Virus record (IMG/VR): IMGVR_UViG_3300020469_000110
Location: 1-37,384 of that record
Strand: one strand, 5' to 3'
Source: a virus
DNA: 37,384 nucleotides
The notes beneath the pieces were generated by a model. It did no database searches. It saw nothing but the letters and a program-made list of their open reading frames with translations, and had not been told where the DNA came from. Positions 13,841 through 20,186 of this stretch are shown here, one piece after another. Within the stretch, counting starts at the first letter, position 1. Every line of letters starts with the position of its first letter. The position numbers and the translations under genes were made by a program.

Positions 13841-13857
13841 TTACCCTATATGGGTAG
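13841..13857 (+). promoter_or_regulatory. gp32 leader hairpin TACCC-TATAT-GGGTA
   Basis: A 5-6 bp stem with a 5-nt loop sits at the expected 5' end of the late gp32 transcript. An unstructured AU-rich stretch up to the ATG at 13888 follows. T4 gp32 represses its own translation through a 5' structure and an AU-rich leader, so this may be an analogous operator. Confidence 0.4.
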
Positions 13858-13887
13858 TACAGTTAAAATACTATTCAATACATACAA

Positions 13888-14799
13888 ATGTCATTCGCAA
13901 ATTTAAAGAAAAAGTCTGGTAAATTTTCCAATCTAACAAAAGAGATTGAGAAGATGAGCAGTGGAGGAAAGAAGGTTGATGAACGCTTCTGGAAACCACA
14001 GGTAGATAAGTCAGGTAACGGTTTTGCTGTTATTAGATTCCTACCAGAACCAGAAGGATGTGAACTCCCTTGGTCACAAGTATGGAGTCACGCTTTCCAA
14101 GGAACTGGAGGTTGGTATATTGAAAACTCTCTTACAACAATAGGTAAGAAAGATCCAGTGTCAGCACTCAACAGTTCTTTATGGAACACAGGTCTTGAGT
14201 CAGATAAAGACACTGCACGTAGACAGAAGAGGAAACTCTCCTACTACAGTAACATCTATGTTGTAAAGGATCCATTGAACCCTGATAATGAGGGTAAAGT
14301 ATTTCTATACAAATATGGGAAGAGAATCTTTGACAAGATTATGGCAAAGATGCAACCCAATGAGAACGATTACGATCCAGAACCCGCTTTCAATCCTTTT
14401 GATTTATGGCAAGGTGCTGACTTCAAATTGAAGATCAAACAAGTTGCAGGATTCTGGAACTATGATGATTCAGCATTCACAACTCCTGCCACTCTTGGAA
14501 GTTTTGATGATGCAAAACTTGAAGAGATCTTCAATGCAGCACACGACATAAGTGCGTTTACTGCACCAGATCAGTTCAAATCATATGATGAGTTACAAGA
14601 ACGTTTAAATTCTGTTCTTAAGTCTGCTCCTCGTATTGATGTTGATACTGTTGATGAAGAGATCGCTCCATCCACTATCTCTGCTGCTGCTCCAAGCACA
14701 GTTGAATGGACAGAGGATGTTGGTAGTGCCAGTTCAGAAAGTGTCCCTAAAGAGGACGAAGCACTGTCTTACTTTGCTAAACTAGCAAATGAAGACTAA
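13888..14799 (+). CDS. 32: Single-stranded DNA-binding protein gp32
   Basis: This 303-residue SSB is homologous to T4 gp32. The basic N-terminus (FANLKKKSGKFSNLTKEIEK) serves cooperativity. The OB core includes FAVIRFLPEP, LSYYSNIYVVKDPLNPDNEG and KVFLYKYGKRIFDKIMAKM. An acidic C-terminal tail ends in SYFAKLANED. In T4 the zinc site uses one His and three Cys; the matching segment here (WYIENSLTTIGKKDPVSALN) has none of those Cys, so this gp32 appears zinc-free. It coats ssDNA during replication, repair and recombination. It is regulated by the late motif and possibly by the leader hairpin. Confidence 0.95.
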   Translation: MSFANLKKKSGKFSNLTKEIEKMSSGGKKVDERFWKPQVDKSGNGFAVIRFLPEPEGCELPWSQVWSHAFQGTGGWYIENSLTTIGKKDPVSALNSSLWNTGLESDKDTARRQKRKLSYYSNIYVVKDPLNPDNEGKVFLYKYGKRIFDKIMAKMQPNENDYDPEPAFNPFDLWQGADFKLKIKQVAGFWNYDDSAFTTPATLGSFDDAKLEEIFNAAHDISAFTAPDQFKSYDELQERLNSVLKSAPRIDVDTVDEEIAPSTISAAAPSTVEWTEDVGSASSESVPKEDEALSYFAKLANED

Positions 14800-14811
14800 A
14801 GGAAACACCTA

Positions 14812-15102
14812 ATGATTAAACTATTTGCCCTCGCTGTTGTCGCATTAACTGCTGCTCCTGCGGGGGCACATAGCGTTAGGACTTCCGATGGTTTCGAGGT
14901 GGAACCGTCTCATTGTGTCCGAGACGGTTTCACTGGTAAACTTAATTGTTGGTATTCTCCAGTTCCGACACGACGCTATGAATCTGGATATTACTATCAC
15001 AACAATCATCATTACCATAGAAAACCACTCTTCAGACCCAATGAACATAACGAACACGGTGTTCCTTGCTACTTTTACAAATCTGACAACTGGTGCTTCT
15101 AA
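14812..15102 (+). CDS. Small secreted Cys/His-rich protein, unknown
   Basis: This 96-residue protein has a Sec signal peptide (MIKLFALAVVALTAAPAGA, cleavage near residue 19). The mature part has two Cys pairs (CVRDGFTGKLNC and PCYFYKSDNWC), likely disulfides, and a Tyr/His-rich middle (YYYHNNHHYHRKP) that could bind metal. AAAGGAA just upstream of ATG 14812 is a good ribosome binding site. It probably acts in the host periplasm. Not recognised. Its TAATG overlap couples it to the next gene. Confidence 0.7.
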   Translation: MIKLFALAVVALTAAPAGAHSVRTSDGFEVEPSHCVRDGFTGKLNCWYSPVPTRRYESGYYYHNNHHYHRKPLFRPNEHNEHGVPCYFYKSDNWCF

Positions 15103-15362
15103 TGAAAATTATTCACGAAAGATTCCCATATCGTTTTACTGAAAACGGTTTACTTGAAACAAATGGGCAACCTGACTATCGTATTCAAAAATGGAACGAA
15201 ATAACAGACAGGTATAGAGATATGTTTTATCTCGACAGTGCAATACAACTTGATATGGCACTAGAAGATAGAGAATATGTCAAATGGTTAGATCCCGATC
15301 CAGAGGTTGCATCATATAGAAAGACTAAAGGAGATTCAGTTTCGTACCAACCCGCTATCTAA
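15102..15362 (+). CDS. Small protein, 86 aa, unknown
   Basis: It starts MKIIHERFPYRFTENGLLET; ATG 15102 shares a base with the preceding stop (TAATG), and a GTG at 15093 is a less likely start. The sequence is polar and aromatic with a helix around WNEITDRYRDMFYLDSAIQL. No motif is recognised. Its stop TAA is embedded in CTAAATA. Confidence 0.65.
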   Translation: MKIIHERFPYRFTENGLLETNGQPDYRIQKWNEITDRYRDMFYLDSAIQLDMALEDREYVKWLDPDPEVASYRKTKGDSVSYQPAI

Positions 15363-15365
15363 ATA
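15359..15365 (+). promoter_or_regulatory. Late promoter motif CTAAATA
   Basis: It contains the upstream stop TAA and ends 21 nt before ATG 15387. Confidence 0.6.
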
Positions 15366-15386
15366 GATCATAGTTCGGTTTACCGT

Positions 15387-15635
15387 ATGATCTTACAAGA
15401 CGGAAATGATTCACTTAAATTAGAGTGTGCTCTTAGAGAGTTAGGTTTTGTACAAATCAATTGCCGAGTCGTAGCACACGCAGGAATATTTTTCGTTCAA
15501 CCAATAGGAATCCCAGATGAACTCGAAGGAGATCTTCTGGGATTTTCTGTGCATATACCGTATGTAAACGACAAACGCAGGGTTAGATTATTCAATACTG
15601 CTAAGAAAGCTTTGGACTTCTCACTAGGTCTTTAA
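15387..15635 (+). CDS. Small protein, 82 aa, unknown
   Basis: It starts MILQDGNDSLKLECALRELG and ends TAKKALDFSLGL. It is a compact alpha/beta pattern with two Cys. A late-promoter motif precedes it. It converges with gp53, and the two coding regions overlap by 4 nt at their stops (15632-15635), with no terminator between them, so the transcripts probably run into each other. Function unknown. Confidence 0.65.
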   Translation: MILQDGNDSLKLECALRELGFVQINCRVVAHAGIFFVQPIGIPDELEGDLLGFSVHIPYVNDKRRVRLFNTAKKALDFSLGL

Positions 15636-16585
15636 TACCCTCCACCGTAGCTACCACCAGATGAACCACTACTAGAACTAGATGAACTGCTGGAGGAAGA
15701 TGATGAAGACGAACTACTACTTGACGAGGAAGAGGACTCTGTTGATTCGTTTGCTGCTGGTGCAGTGTACGAACTCTCGCTTCCTGTGGTAGAGGTTGTT
15801 GACGTTGAGGTTGTTGACGTTGTGCTTGCACTTGTACTTGCTCCTGATGTTCCTGTTGATATTAATGCTGTACTTGAACCACCACCTCTCGCAGATCCAG
15901 TTGATGCTGTTGACTGAGATGGTTTTCTATAAGTACTTATACCTATGAATTCTTCTGCAATAGTAGTTTCAGTCTTTTTATTACCATCATCATCAACTTC
16001 AGCGTGTGGTAGATAACTAGCAAGTTTCTTAAATTCATTAATAAAGTCAGTTACATACTCAGATCTTAACAAATAGATATTTCTTTTCTCTTCATTCTTT
16101 TTTTCTTCTCTTTCATAAAAAGTGACTGCTCTCCTACATTGTGACTTTGGTATCACAGTTCCATCTGTTTTAACATAGTTGAAGTTTTCATTTACAACTT
16201 CTCCTGCTGGAAATACAATATCCTGACCAACTTTAATTTCTAATGATTCATAATGAATGATTTGATCGGGATCTCCCCATCTTTCCTGTATATAATTGTA
16301 TAGATCAACACGATTAAGTGGCCAGTCTTCATATACATTGATTATGTTGTTAACAAGCAATACAATCCAATCTAAACCAGAGTCACCATATACTCGTGAT
16401 GCAACTTGATCAGGTCTTTCACCAGTTCCTATTTCATATTGAGTAAAACCTAATAAACCACCCTGTAGATCATCTTTTATTTTAATACGACGAAATATAT
16501 TAACAGTTAACTCATATGGATGAACTCCATTCTGAATTGTTCTGTTACGTACGTAAACTTTAGGTAAATATCTGAAATAACTCAT
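15632..16585 (-). CDS. 53: Baseplate wedge protein gp53 with poly-serine tail
   Basis: The first 220 residues match T4-type gp53, a baseplate wedge subunit. The evidence is FRRIKIKDDLQGGLLGFTQY, RPDQVASRVYGDSGLDWIVL and WPLNRVDLYNYIQERWGD, then LRSEYVTDFINEFKKLASYL. The last roughly 90 residues are low complexity: a Ser/Thr/Ala/Gly region, then 23 serines in a row, then GSSGGSYGGGY. The serine run uses all six serine codons, so it is not a simple DNA repeat. T4 gp53 has no such tail. The start overlaps the gp48 stop by ATGA, so gp48 and gp53 form a minus-strand operon. The core call is secure; the role of the tail is unknown. Confidence 0.9.
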   Translation of the reverse strand: MSYFRYLPKVYVRNRTIQNGVHPYELTVNIFRRIKIKDDLQGGLLGFTQYEIGTGERPDQVASRVYGDSGLDWIVLLVNNIINVYEDWPLNRVDLYNYIQERWGDPDQIIHYESLEIKVGQDIVFPAGEVVNENFNYVKTDGTVIPKSQCRRAVTFYEREEKKNEEKRNIYLLRSEYVTDFINEFKKLASYLPHAEVDDDGNKKTETTIAEEFIGISTYRKPSQSTASTGSARGGGSSTALISTGTSGASTSASTTSTTSTSTTSTTGSESSYTAPAANESTESSSSSSSSSSSSSSSSSSSSSSSGSSGGSYGGGY

Positions 16586-17616
16586 TCAACCATTCCTCTT
16601 GTAATAAATGATGTTTCTTTGAAACTTAATTGTAAACCCATAGCAGCAGGTCCATAATCCTCAGTATTTTCAACACCAAGACTTTTTAATGAATTGTATT
16701 GACCATCAGGTGTAACATCAACGTCCATTTGTGTTAAAACACATTTTGTAGGAAATTTAACTATCTCTGTTAATGCTCTTGGTGATAGTTCTTGTAGTTT
16801 TACAGTGTCACCTTCTAAATTATCTGCTCGTATTCTAACAAGTGACAATTTCATAATATCAGGTATTGATAACCATCTAGCACCACCAATAGTTCCAGAT
16901 TGTGAATTAATTGCATTATCTAAGAATTGATTTCCATCACCATCAAGTGTTCTAAATGCGTCATTGTCACCATCAGCAGAAGGAAGCATTGCTTGCCTTA
17001 ACATATTAATAATCTCTCTACACTCTTTTGCCTCTTGTATATTACGAGGTGCCATTTTAAAATTAAAGAGGTGTTCTCTATAGTTAACACCTTTAAAAGT
17101 TACTTCTGCATATGGGTTGAATATTTTCTTAGTAGCAATAGCAGTCAAATCACCACCAGTTACACCTCCATCTATTCCCAATGCACTGTTAACTGCACCA
17201 AGTGCTGATGCAGCAGTGTTCATAACAAATTCTGGTTTAGCTGTTCCTGCTGTTTGTTGTAGAATTTTAGCAGCATTCTCACCATCATTTAATCCTTGCA
17301 TCGCTCCTGCACCTGTAGCACCAAGTGACACTTCATTATATTGTGCTTGATAATTCTCTTTTATTCCTGCTGGTAGATATAAATAAATAGTAGCCTTAAT
17401 GGATTTGTTATCAAGTCCTTTAAATGGTTCCTTGAATCCACCCCCTCCCTGAGACCAGTTGTATGGATTTGCACCTGAAGTTCCTTGAGTATTGTATATC
17501 TGAATTTTCAGATAGTCCATTACTTTAGTTTCTACAGTATCTCCACCGTCAATGAACTTATCAGATGAAGGAACTTGACGAGGTACTTGTCTTGGATATA
17601 CTAACGGTGCTGTCAT
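16582..17616 (-). CDS. 48: Baseplate tail-tube cap protein gp48
   Basis: This 344-residue protein matches T4-type gp48, which caps the baseplate and starts the tail tube. The pattern YLKIQIYNTQG, ATIYLYLPAGIKENYQAQYN, then FKGVNYREHLFNFKMAPRN and FPTKCVLTQMDVDVTPDGQY is that of the gp48/gp54 tube-like fold. The middle (about 100-160) is Gly/Ala-rich. Its start codon is one base from that of gp4 on the other strand. A minus-strand late-promoter motif TATAAATA lies within gp4 at 17692-17699. AGG is seen 7-9 nt before the start on the minus strand. Confidence 0.88.
   Translation of the reverse strand: MTAPLVYPRQVPRQVPSSDKFIDGGDTVETKVMDYLKIQIYNTQGTSGANPYNWSQGGGGFKEPFKGLDNKSIKATIYLYLPAGIKENYQAQYNEVSLGATGAGAMQGLNDGENAAKILQQTAGTAKPEFVMNTAASALGAVNSALGIDGGVTGGDLTAIATKKIFNPYAEVTFKGVNYREHLFNFKMAPRNIQEAKECREIINMLRQAMLPSADGDNDAFRTLDGDGNQFLDNAINSQSGTIGGARWLSIPDIMKLSLVRIRADNLEGDTVKLQELSPRALTEIVKFPTKCVLTQMDVDVTPDGQYNSLKSLGVENTEDYGPAAMGLQLSFKETSFITRGMVE
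17378..17385 (+). promoter_or_regulatory. Plus-strand TATAAATA inside gp48 gene
   Basis: A perfect late octamer on the plus strand, within the oppositely oriented gp48 gene, 232 nt before gp4. A second ATAAATA overlaps it (17383-17389). It could drive the gp4 operon. Confidence 0.4.
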
Positions 17617-17617
17617 T

Positions 17618-18061
17618 ATGACCTATAAAACTTATTCTGGAAGATTCAAACCAAGATATCCTGGCAAGTACAAAGGGGATCCTACAAATATTATTTATAG
17701 AAGTTTGTGGGAGAGAAAGTTTATGGGGTGGTGTGACCTAAATGAAAACGTTATAGAGTGGGGCAGTGAAGAGATTATCATTCCTTATAGAAGTCCTATC
17801 GATGGTAGGTTTCATCGTTACTTTCCTGATTTTTATGTCAAGTCTCGCACCAAAAGTGGAGGACTCGCCAAAAGAATTATCGAAATTAAACCATTTGCAC
17901 AGACTCAGGCACCAGCAACTCAAAAACGAAAAACTCAACGTTTTTTAAAAGAAGTTGCTACATATGGTATAAATCAAGCAAAATGGAAAGCAGCAACAGA
18001 GTATTGCAAGGATCGTAGAATGCAGTTTGTCATATTAACAGAGCACGAATTAAGAGTATGA
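17618..18061 (+). CDS. 4: Head completion protein gp4 (nuclease-like)
   Basis: This 147-residue protein matches T4 gp4 (also called gp50), which finishes filled heads before tail joining. YSGRFKPRYPGKYKGDPTNI, then YRSLWERKFMGW, HRYFPDFYV and RIIEIKPFAQT are family blocks. W31-E32, D71, and E89-I-K91 give a PD-(D/E)XK-type nuclease arrangement, suggesting DNA-end trimming. The C-terminus (YGINQAKWKAATEYCKDR) also fits. The gene diverges from gp48 with one base between the starts, so its promoter must lie inside gp48. No Shine-Dalgarno is seen. Confidence 0.92.
   Translation: MTYKTYSGRFKPRYPGKYKGDPTNIIYRSLWERKFMGWCDLNENVIEWGSEEIIIPYRSPIDGRFHRYFPDFYVKSRTKSGGLAKRIIEIKPFAQTQAPATQKRKTQRFLKEVATYGINQAKWKAATEYCKDRRMQFVILTEHELRV
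17692..17699 (-). promoter_or_regulatory. Minus-strand TATAAATA inside gp4 gene
   Basis: It reads TATAAATA on the minus strand, 75 nt before the gp48 start. It is the only late-type motif I see for the gp48-gp53 operon. Confidence 0.45.
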
Positions 18062-18534
18062 GTGTTTTCACAGACATACAAACTAAATCACTAGGGAAAT
18101 CACAATCATCAAATTGGTGGAGAACACAACTCTTTCAATCATTGTTTGATATGGGTTTAGGTTCTGATGGTGTAACGCCTGGTACAGCATTGACTTTTAA
18201 ATATGATCCAGAGGATGATAATAAAGAACTTATGAAATTTTGGGATAAATATCCTATGGTTTACATATATGGTGAAGATGATGAATACTTCTGGGGTGCC
18301 AATGTTCATTATATGAGACCAGAACTTCGTAAATATGGATTTACTCCAGCAGCACCACCTAAAACTATACATAAATACTTAAGACGTAATGTGCGAAGTA
18401 GTATGTTAGTCGTCCCAGATTCGGAATGGGATGATATTGGTCAGATACCATCCGAACAATTTCACATCACAACATTTGGTCGAGACACACCAGTTCCAAC
18501 AAGTGTTTTACTTAAAAAAGGAGAGCTAGTTTGA
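18058..18534 (+). CDS. Conserved-type T4-like phage protein, unknown
   Basis: This 158-residue protein has ATGA overlap with gp4. Blocks such as KFWDKYPMVYIYGEDDEYFW, GANVHYMRPELRKYG and VRSSMLVVPDSEWDDIGQIP look like a compact mixed domain shared by marine T4-like phages, which I cannot name. It ends with AAGGAGAG, which serves as ribosome binding site for the next gene. By position between gp4 and the gp54-like gene, a head-tail or baseplate assembly role is likely but unproven. Confidence 0.7.
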   Translation: MSVFTDIQTKSLGKSQSSNWWRTQLFQSLFDMGLGSDGVTPGTALTFKYDPEDDNKELMKFWDKYPMVYIYGEDDEYFWGANVHYMRPELRKYGFTPAAPPKTIHKYLRRNVRSSMLVVPDSEWDDIGQIPSEQFHITTFGRDTPVPTSVLLKKGELV

Positions 18535-19244
18535 GAGTTCCTAATTCGTTTACCCAGTTTCAAGATGTAGTCAATACAGGTGCGTATGAACCGACCCTTG
18601 GCAATCTTTATGGTGCTTGGATAGGATTTCCTCTAGTTTTTGCAGCAATGCCAGGATGGACTCAAGCACAATCACAAGAAATATACAAAGCGGTTAACTA
18701 TTTTGCAGATAATGTTACTATACCTTCTCGTGGAGTCACCACAGGAGATATCAAGAATTTTGGTGTTCAGCGTACATATGCAACTGGACAGATTCCTAAC
18801 GAACTTACTATCTCATTCATAACAACTAAAAATCAATGGCATAGAAACTTTTTTGAGAAGTGGATGCAAGCAATGGCACCTGACTCAGAGAATAGAGTTG
18901 GTTTTTATGATGACTATGTTGCAGATGTGTTTATAGAAAAATGGGAAAGAGGATCTAATGTCGTAGCTCAGAAAGTCGTTAATGCTAAAAAGTATGAAAC
19001 AAGAATGAATAGATCAATAGGTATTTTCCATTTCGTTGGAGCATATCCGACGAATTTAGGTCAATTAACGTTTAGCAATGAGCAAAACGGTTTAGTTAAG
19101 ATGGATGTAGTCTTTAAATTTGAAAGATATAGGTTCTCTACTAAGATAAAAAAACCTAATGAATGGACAAATGATACTGTCTTAACTGAAGATGTTTTGG
19201 ATAATTTTGAAGATATCAAATTATCATCTCACTTTGGTGTCTAA
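18531..19244 (+). CDS. 54: Baseplate-tail tube initiator gp54-like
   Basis: This 237-residue protein has a tube-like fold pattern. NVTIPSRGVTTGDIK, then GQIPNELTISFITTKNQWHR, NFFEKWMQAMAP and MDVVFKFERYRF parallel T4 gp54 and tail tube subunits (MPENRL, then ISFRMDSEA, then FDVTFAYR). The TTG start at 18531 overlaps the previous stop (TTGA) and has a strong ribosome binding site AAGGAGAG at 18518-18525. gp54 joins gp48 to start tube polymerisation. The gene could alternatively encode a different tube-like baseplate protein. The stop TAA lies in CTAAATA. Confidence 0.65.
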   Translation: MRVPNSFTQFQDVVNTGAYEPTLGNLYGAWIGFPLVFAAMPGWTQAQSQEIYKAVNYFADNVTIPSRGVTTGDIKNFGVQRTYATGQIPNELTISFITTKNQWHRNFFEKWMQAMAPDSENRVGFYDDYVADVFIEKWERGSNVVAQKVVNAKKYETRMNRSIGIFHFVGAYPTNLGQLTFSNEQNGLVKMDVVFKFERYRFSTKIKKPNEWTNDTVLTEDVLDNFEDIKLSSHFGV

Positions 19245-19247
19245 ATA
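19241..19247 (+). promoter_or_regulatory. Late promoter motif CTAAATA before gp26
   Basis: It includes the upstream stop TAA and ends 28 nt before the gp26 ATG. Confidence 0.6.
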
Positions 19248-19275
19248 ATGATATTGAGTTGTACTACCCTTAAAT

Positions 19276-19980
19276 ATGCCTTTACCAAAACTGAGCATTC
19301 CAGATTATGAATGCAATCTGCCAAGAGGTCAGAAAGTCACCTATCGACCATTTTTAGTTAGAGAAGAGAAATTGCTTTATATGGCAATGGAAACTCAAAA
19401 TAACAAAGAGATGATCAAGGCAGTTAAAGAGATTATCAAGAATTGTACAAATGTCAAGAATCTAAATGAACTTGCTACATTTGATATTGAATATCTATTC
19501 TTAAAAATTCGTGGTAAATCTGTAGGTGAAGTTAGTGAATTTAAACTAACTTGCCCTGATGATGAAAAAACACAAGTTGAAGTAGAAGTCAACTTAGATG
19601 AAGTTAAAGTTGAAATCCCAAAAGATCATAATAATGTTATTAAATTAACTGATGAGATTACCTTGACAATGAAATATCCATCTCTGGATAGTTTCGTGAA
19701 AAACAATCTATCAGATAATCCTGGTCTTGAAGATGTGTTCAAACTAGCAGCAGATTGTACTGACACTATTGCTGATGGTGATGAACTTCACGAAGCAAAG
19801 TCTTATAAAAAGGCAGAGTTAGTAGAGTTCTTTGAAAGTATGAACTCACAACAATTTACAGCAGTTCAAAAGTTCTTTGAAACTATGCCTAAATTGACTC
19901 ACGCTATTGAGGTCTTCAATCCAAAAACTGAAGTAACCAGTACCGTTACATTAGAGGGATTAGCAGCTTTTTTCGAGTAG
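19276..19980 (+). CDS. 26: Baseplate hub assembly protein gp26
   Basis: This 234-residue protein matches the T4 baseplate (gp26) family. MPLPKLSIPDYECNLPRGQK, then VTYRPFLVREEKLLYMAME, ATFDIEYLFLKIRGKSVGE and FKLTCPDDEK are characteristic. gp26 is a chaperone-type protein for hub and tape-measure assembly. The end reads GCT TTT TTC GAG TAG; T TTT TTC (19968-19974) is a canonical -1 slippery heptamer one codon before the stop. The -1 frame is open into the next ORF. This matches the widespread tail-assembly-chaperone frameshift of dsDNA phages. Confidence 0.88.
   Translation: MPLPKLSIPDYECNLPRGQKVTYRPFLVREEKLLYMAMETQNNKEMIKAVKEIIKNCTNVKNLNELATFDIEYLFLKIRGKSVGEVSEFKLTCPDDEKTQVEVEVNLDEVKVEIPKDHNNVIKLTDEITLTMKYPSLDSFVKNNLSDNPGLEDVFKLAADCTDTIADGDELHEAKSYKKAELVEFFESMNSQQFTAVQKFFETMPKLTHAIEVFNPKTEVTSTVTLEGLAAFFE
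19968..19974 (+). promoter_or_regulatory. Candidate -1 ribosomal frameshift site T TTT TTC
   Basis: The heptamer is in the X XXY YYZ register in the gp26 frame (GCT TTT TTC GAG TAG). After a -1 slip, reading continues CGA GTA GCC CTA TCT CAC GAT TCG into ATG 19998, giving a predicted 303-residue fusion. Confidence 0.65.
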
Positions 19981-19997
19981 CCCTATCTCACGATTCG

Positions 19998-20186
19998 ATG
20001 ATGAATATCTATGAGACTAACTTTGCTTTGATGCAACATCATAAGTACAGTCTCACAGAACTTGAGAATATGATTCCGTGGGAAAGAGATGTTTATGTGA
20101 ATTTGTTAATACGTTATCTTCGTGAAGAAGAAAGACGACAGAAACAACAAGACTTTCAAAATACACCTCCTGGACAACAACTCTGA
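19998..20186 (+). CDS. 51: Tail/hub assembly chaperone partner (gp51-like)
   Basis: This 62-residue ORF starts MMNIYETNFALMQHHKYSLT, then ELENMIPWERDVYVNLLIRY and an acidic/Arg tail. The block HKYSLTELENMIPWERDVY is like the T-type extension of phage tail assembly chaperones and the small gp51-like proteins of cyanophages. It lies 17 nt after gp26 in the -1 frame and just before the tape-measure genes. It may be made mostly as a gp26 fusion by frameshifting; an independent start at either ATG is also possible, though no ribosome binding site is visible. The gp51 name is by position and tentative. Confidence 0.7.
   Translation: MMNIYETNFALMQHHKYSLTELENMIPWERDVYVNLLIRYLREEERRQKQQDFQNTPPGQQL

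Noticed and set aside
15093-15101. GTG 15093 start for the 86-aa gene
   Set aside because: ATG 15102 gives the TAATG coupling used elsewhere in this genome; the GTG adds only three residues.
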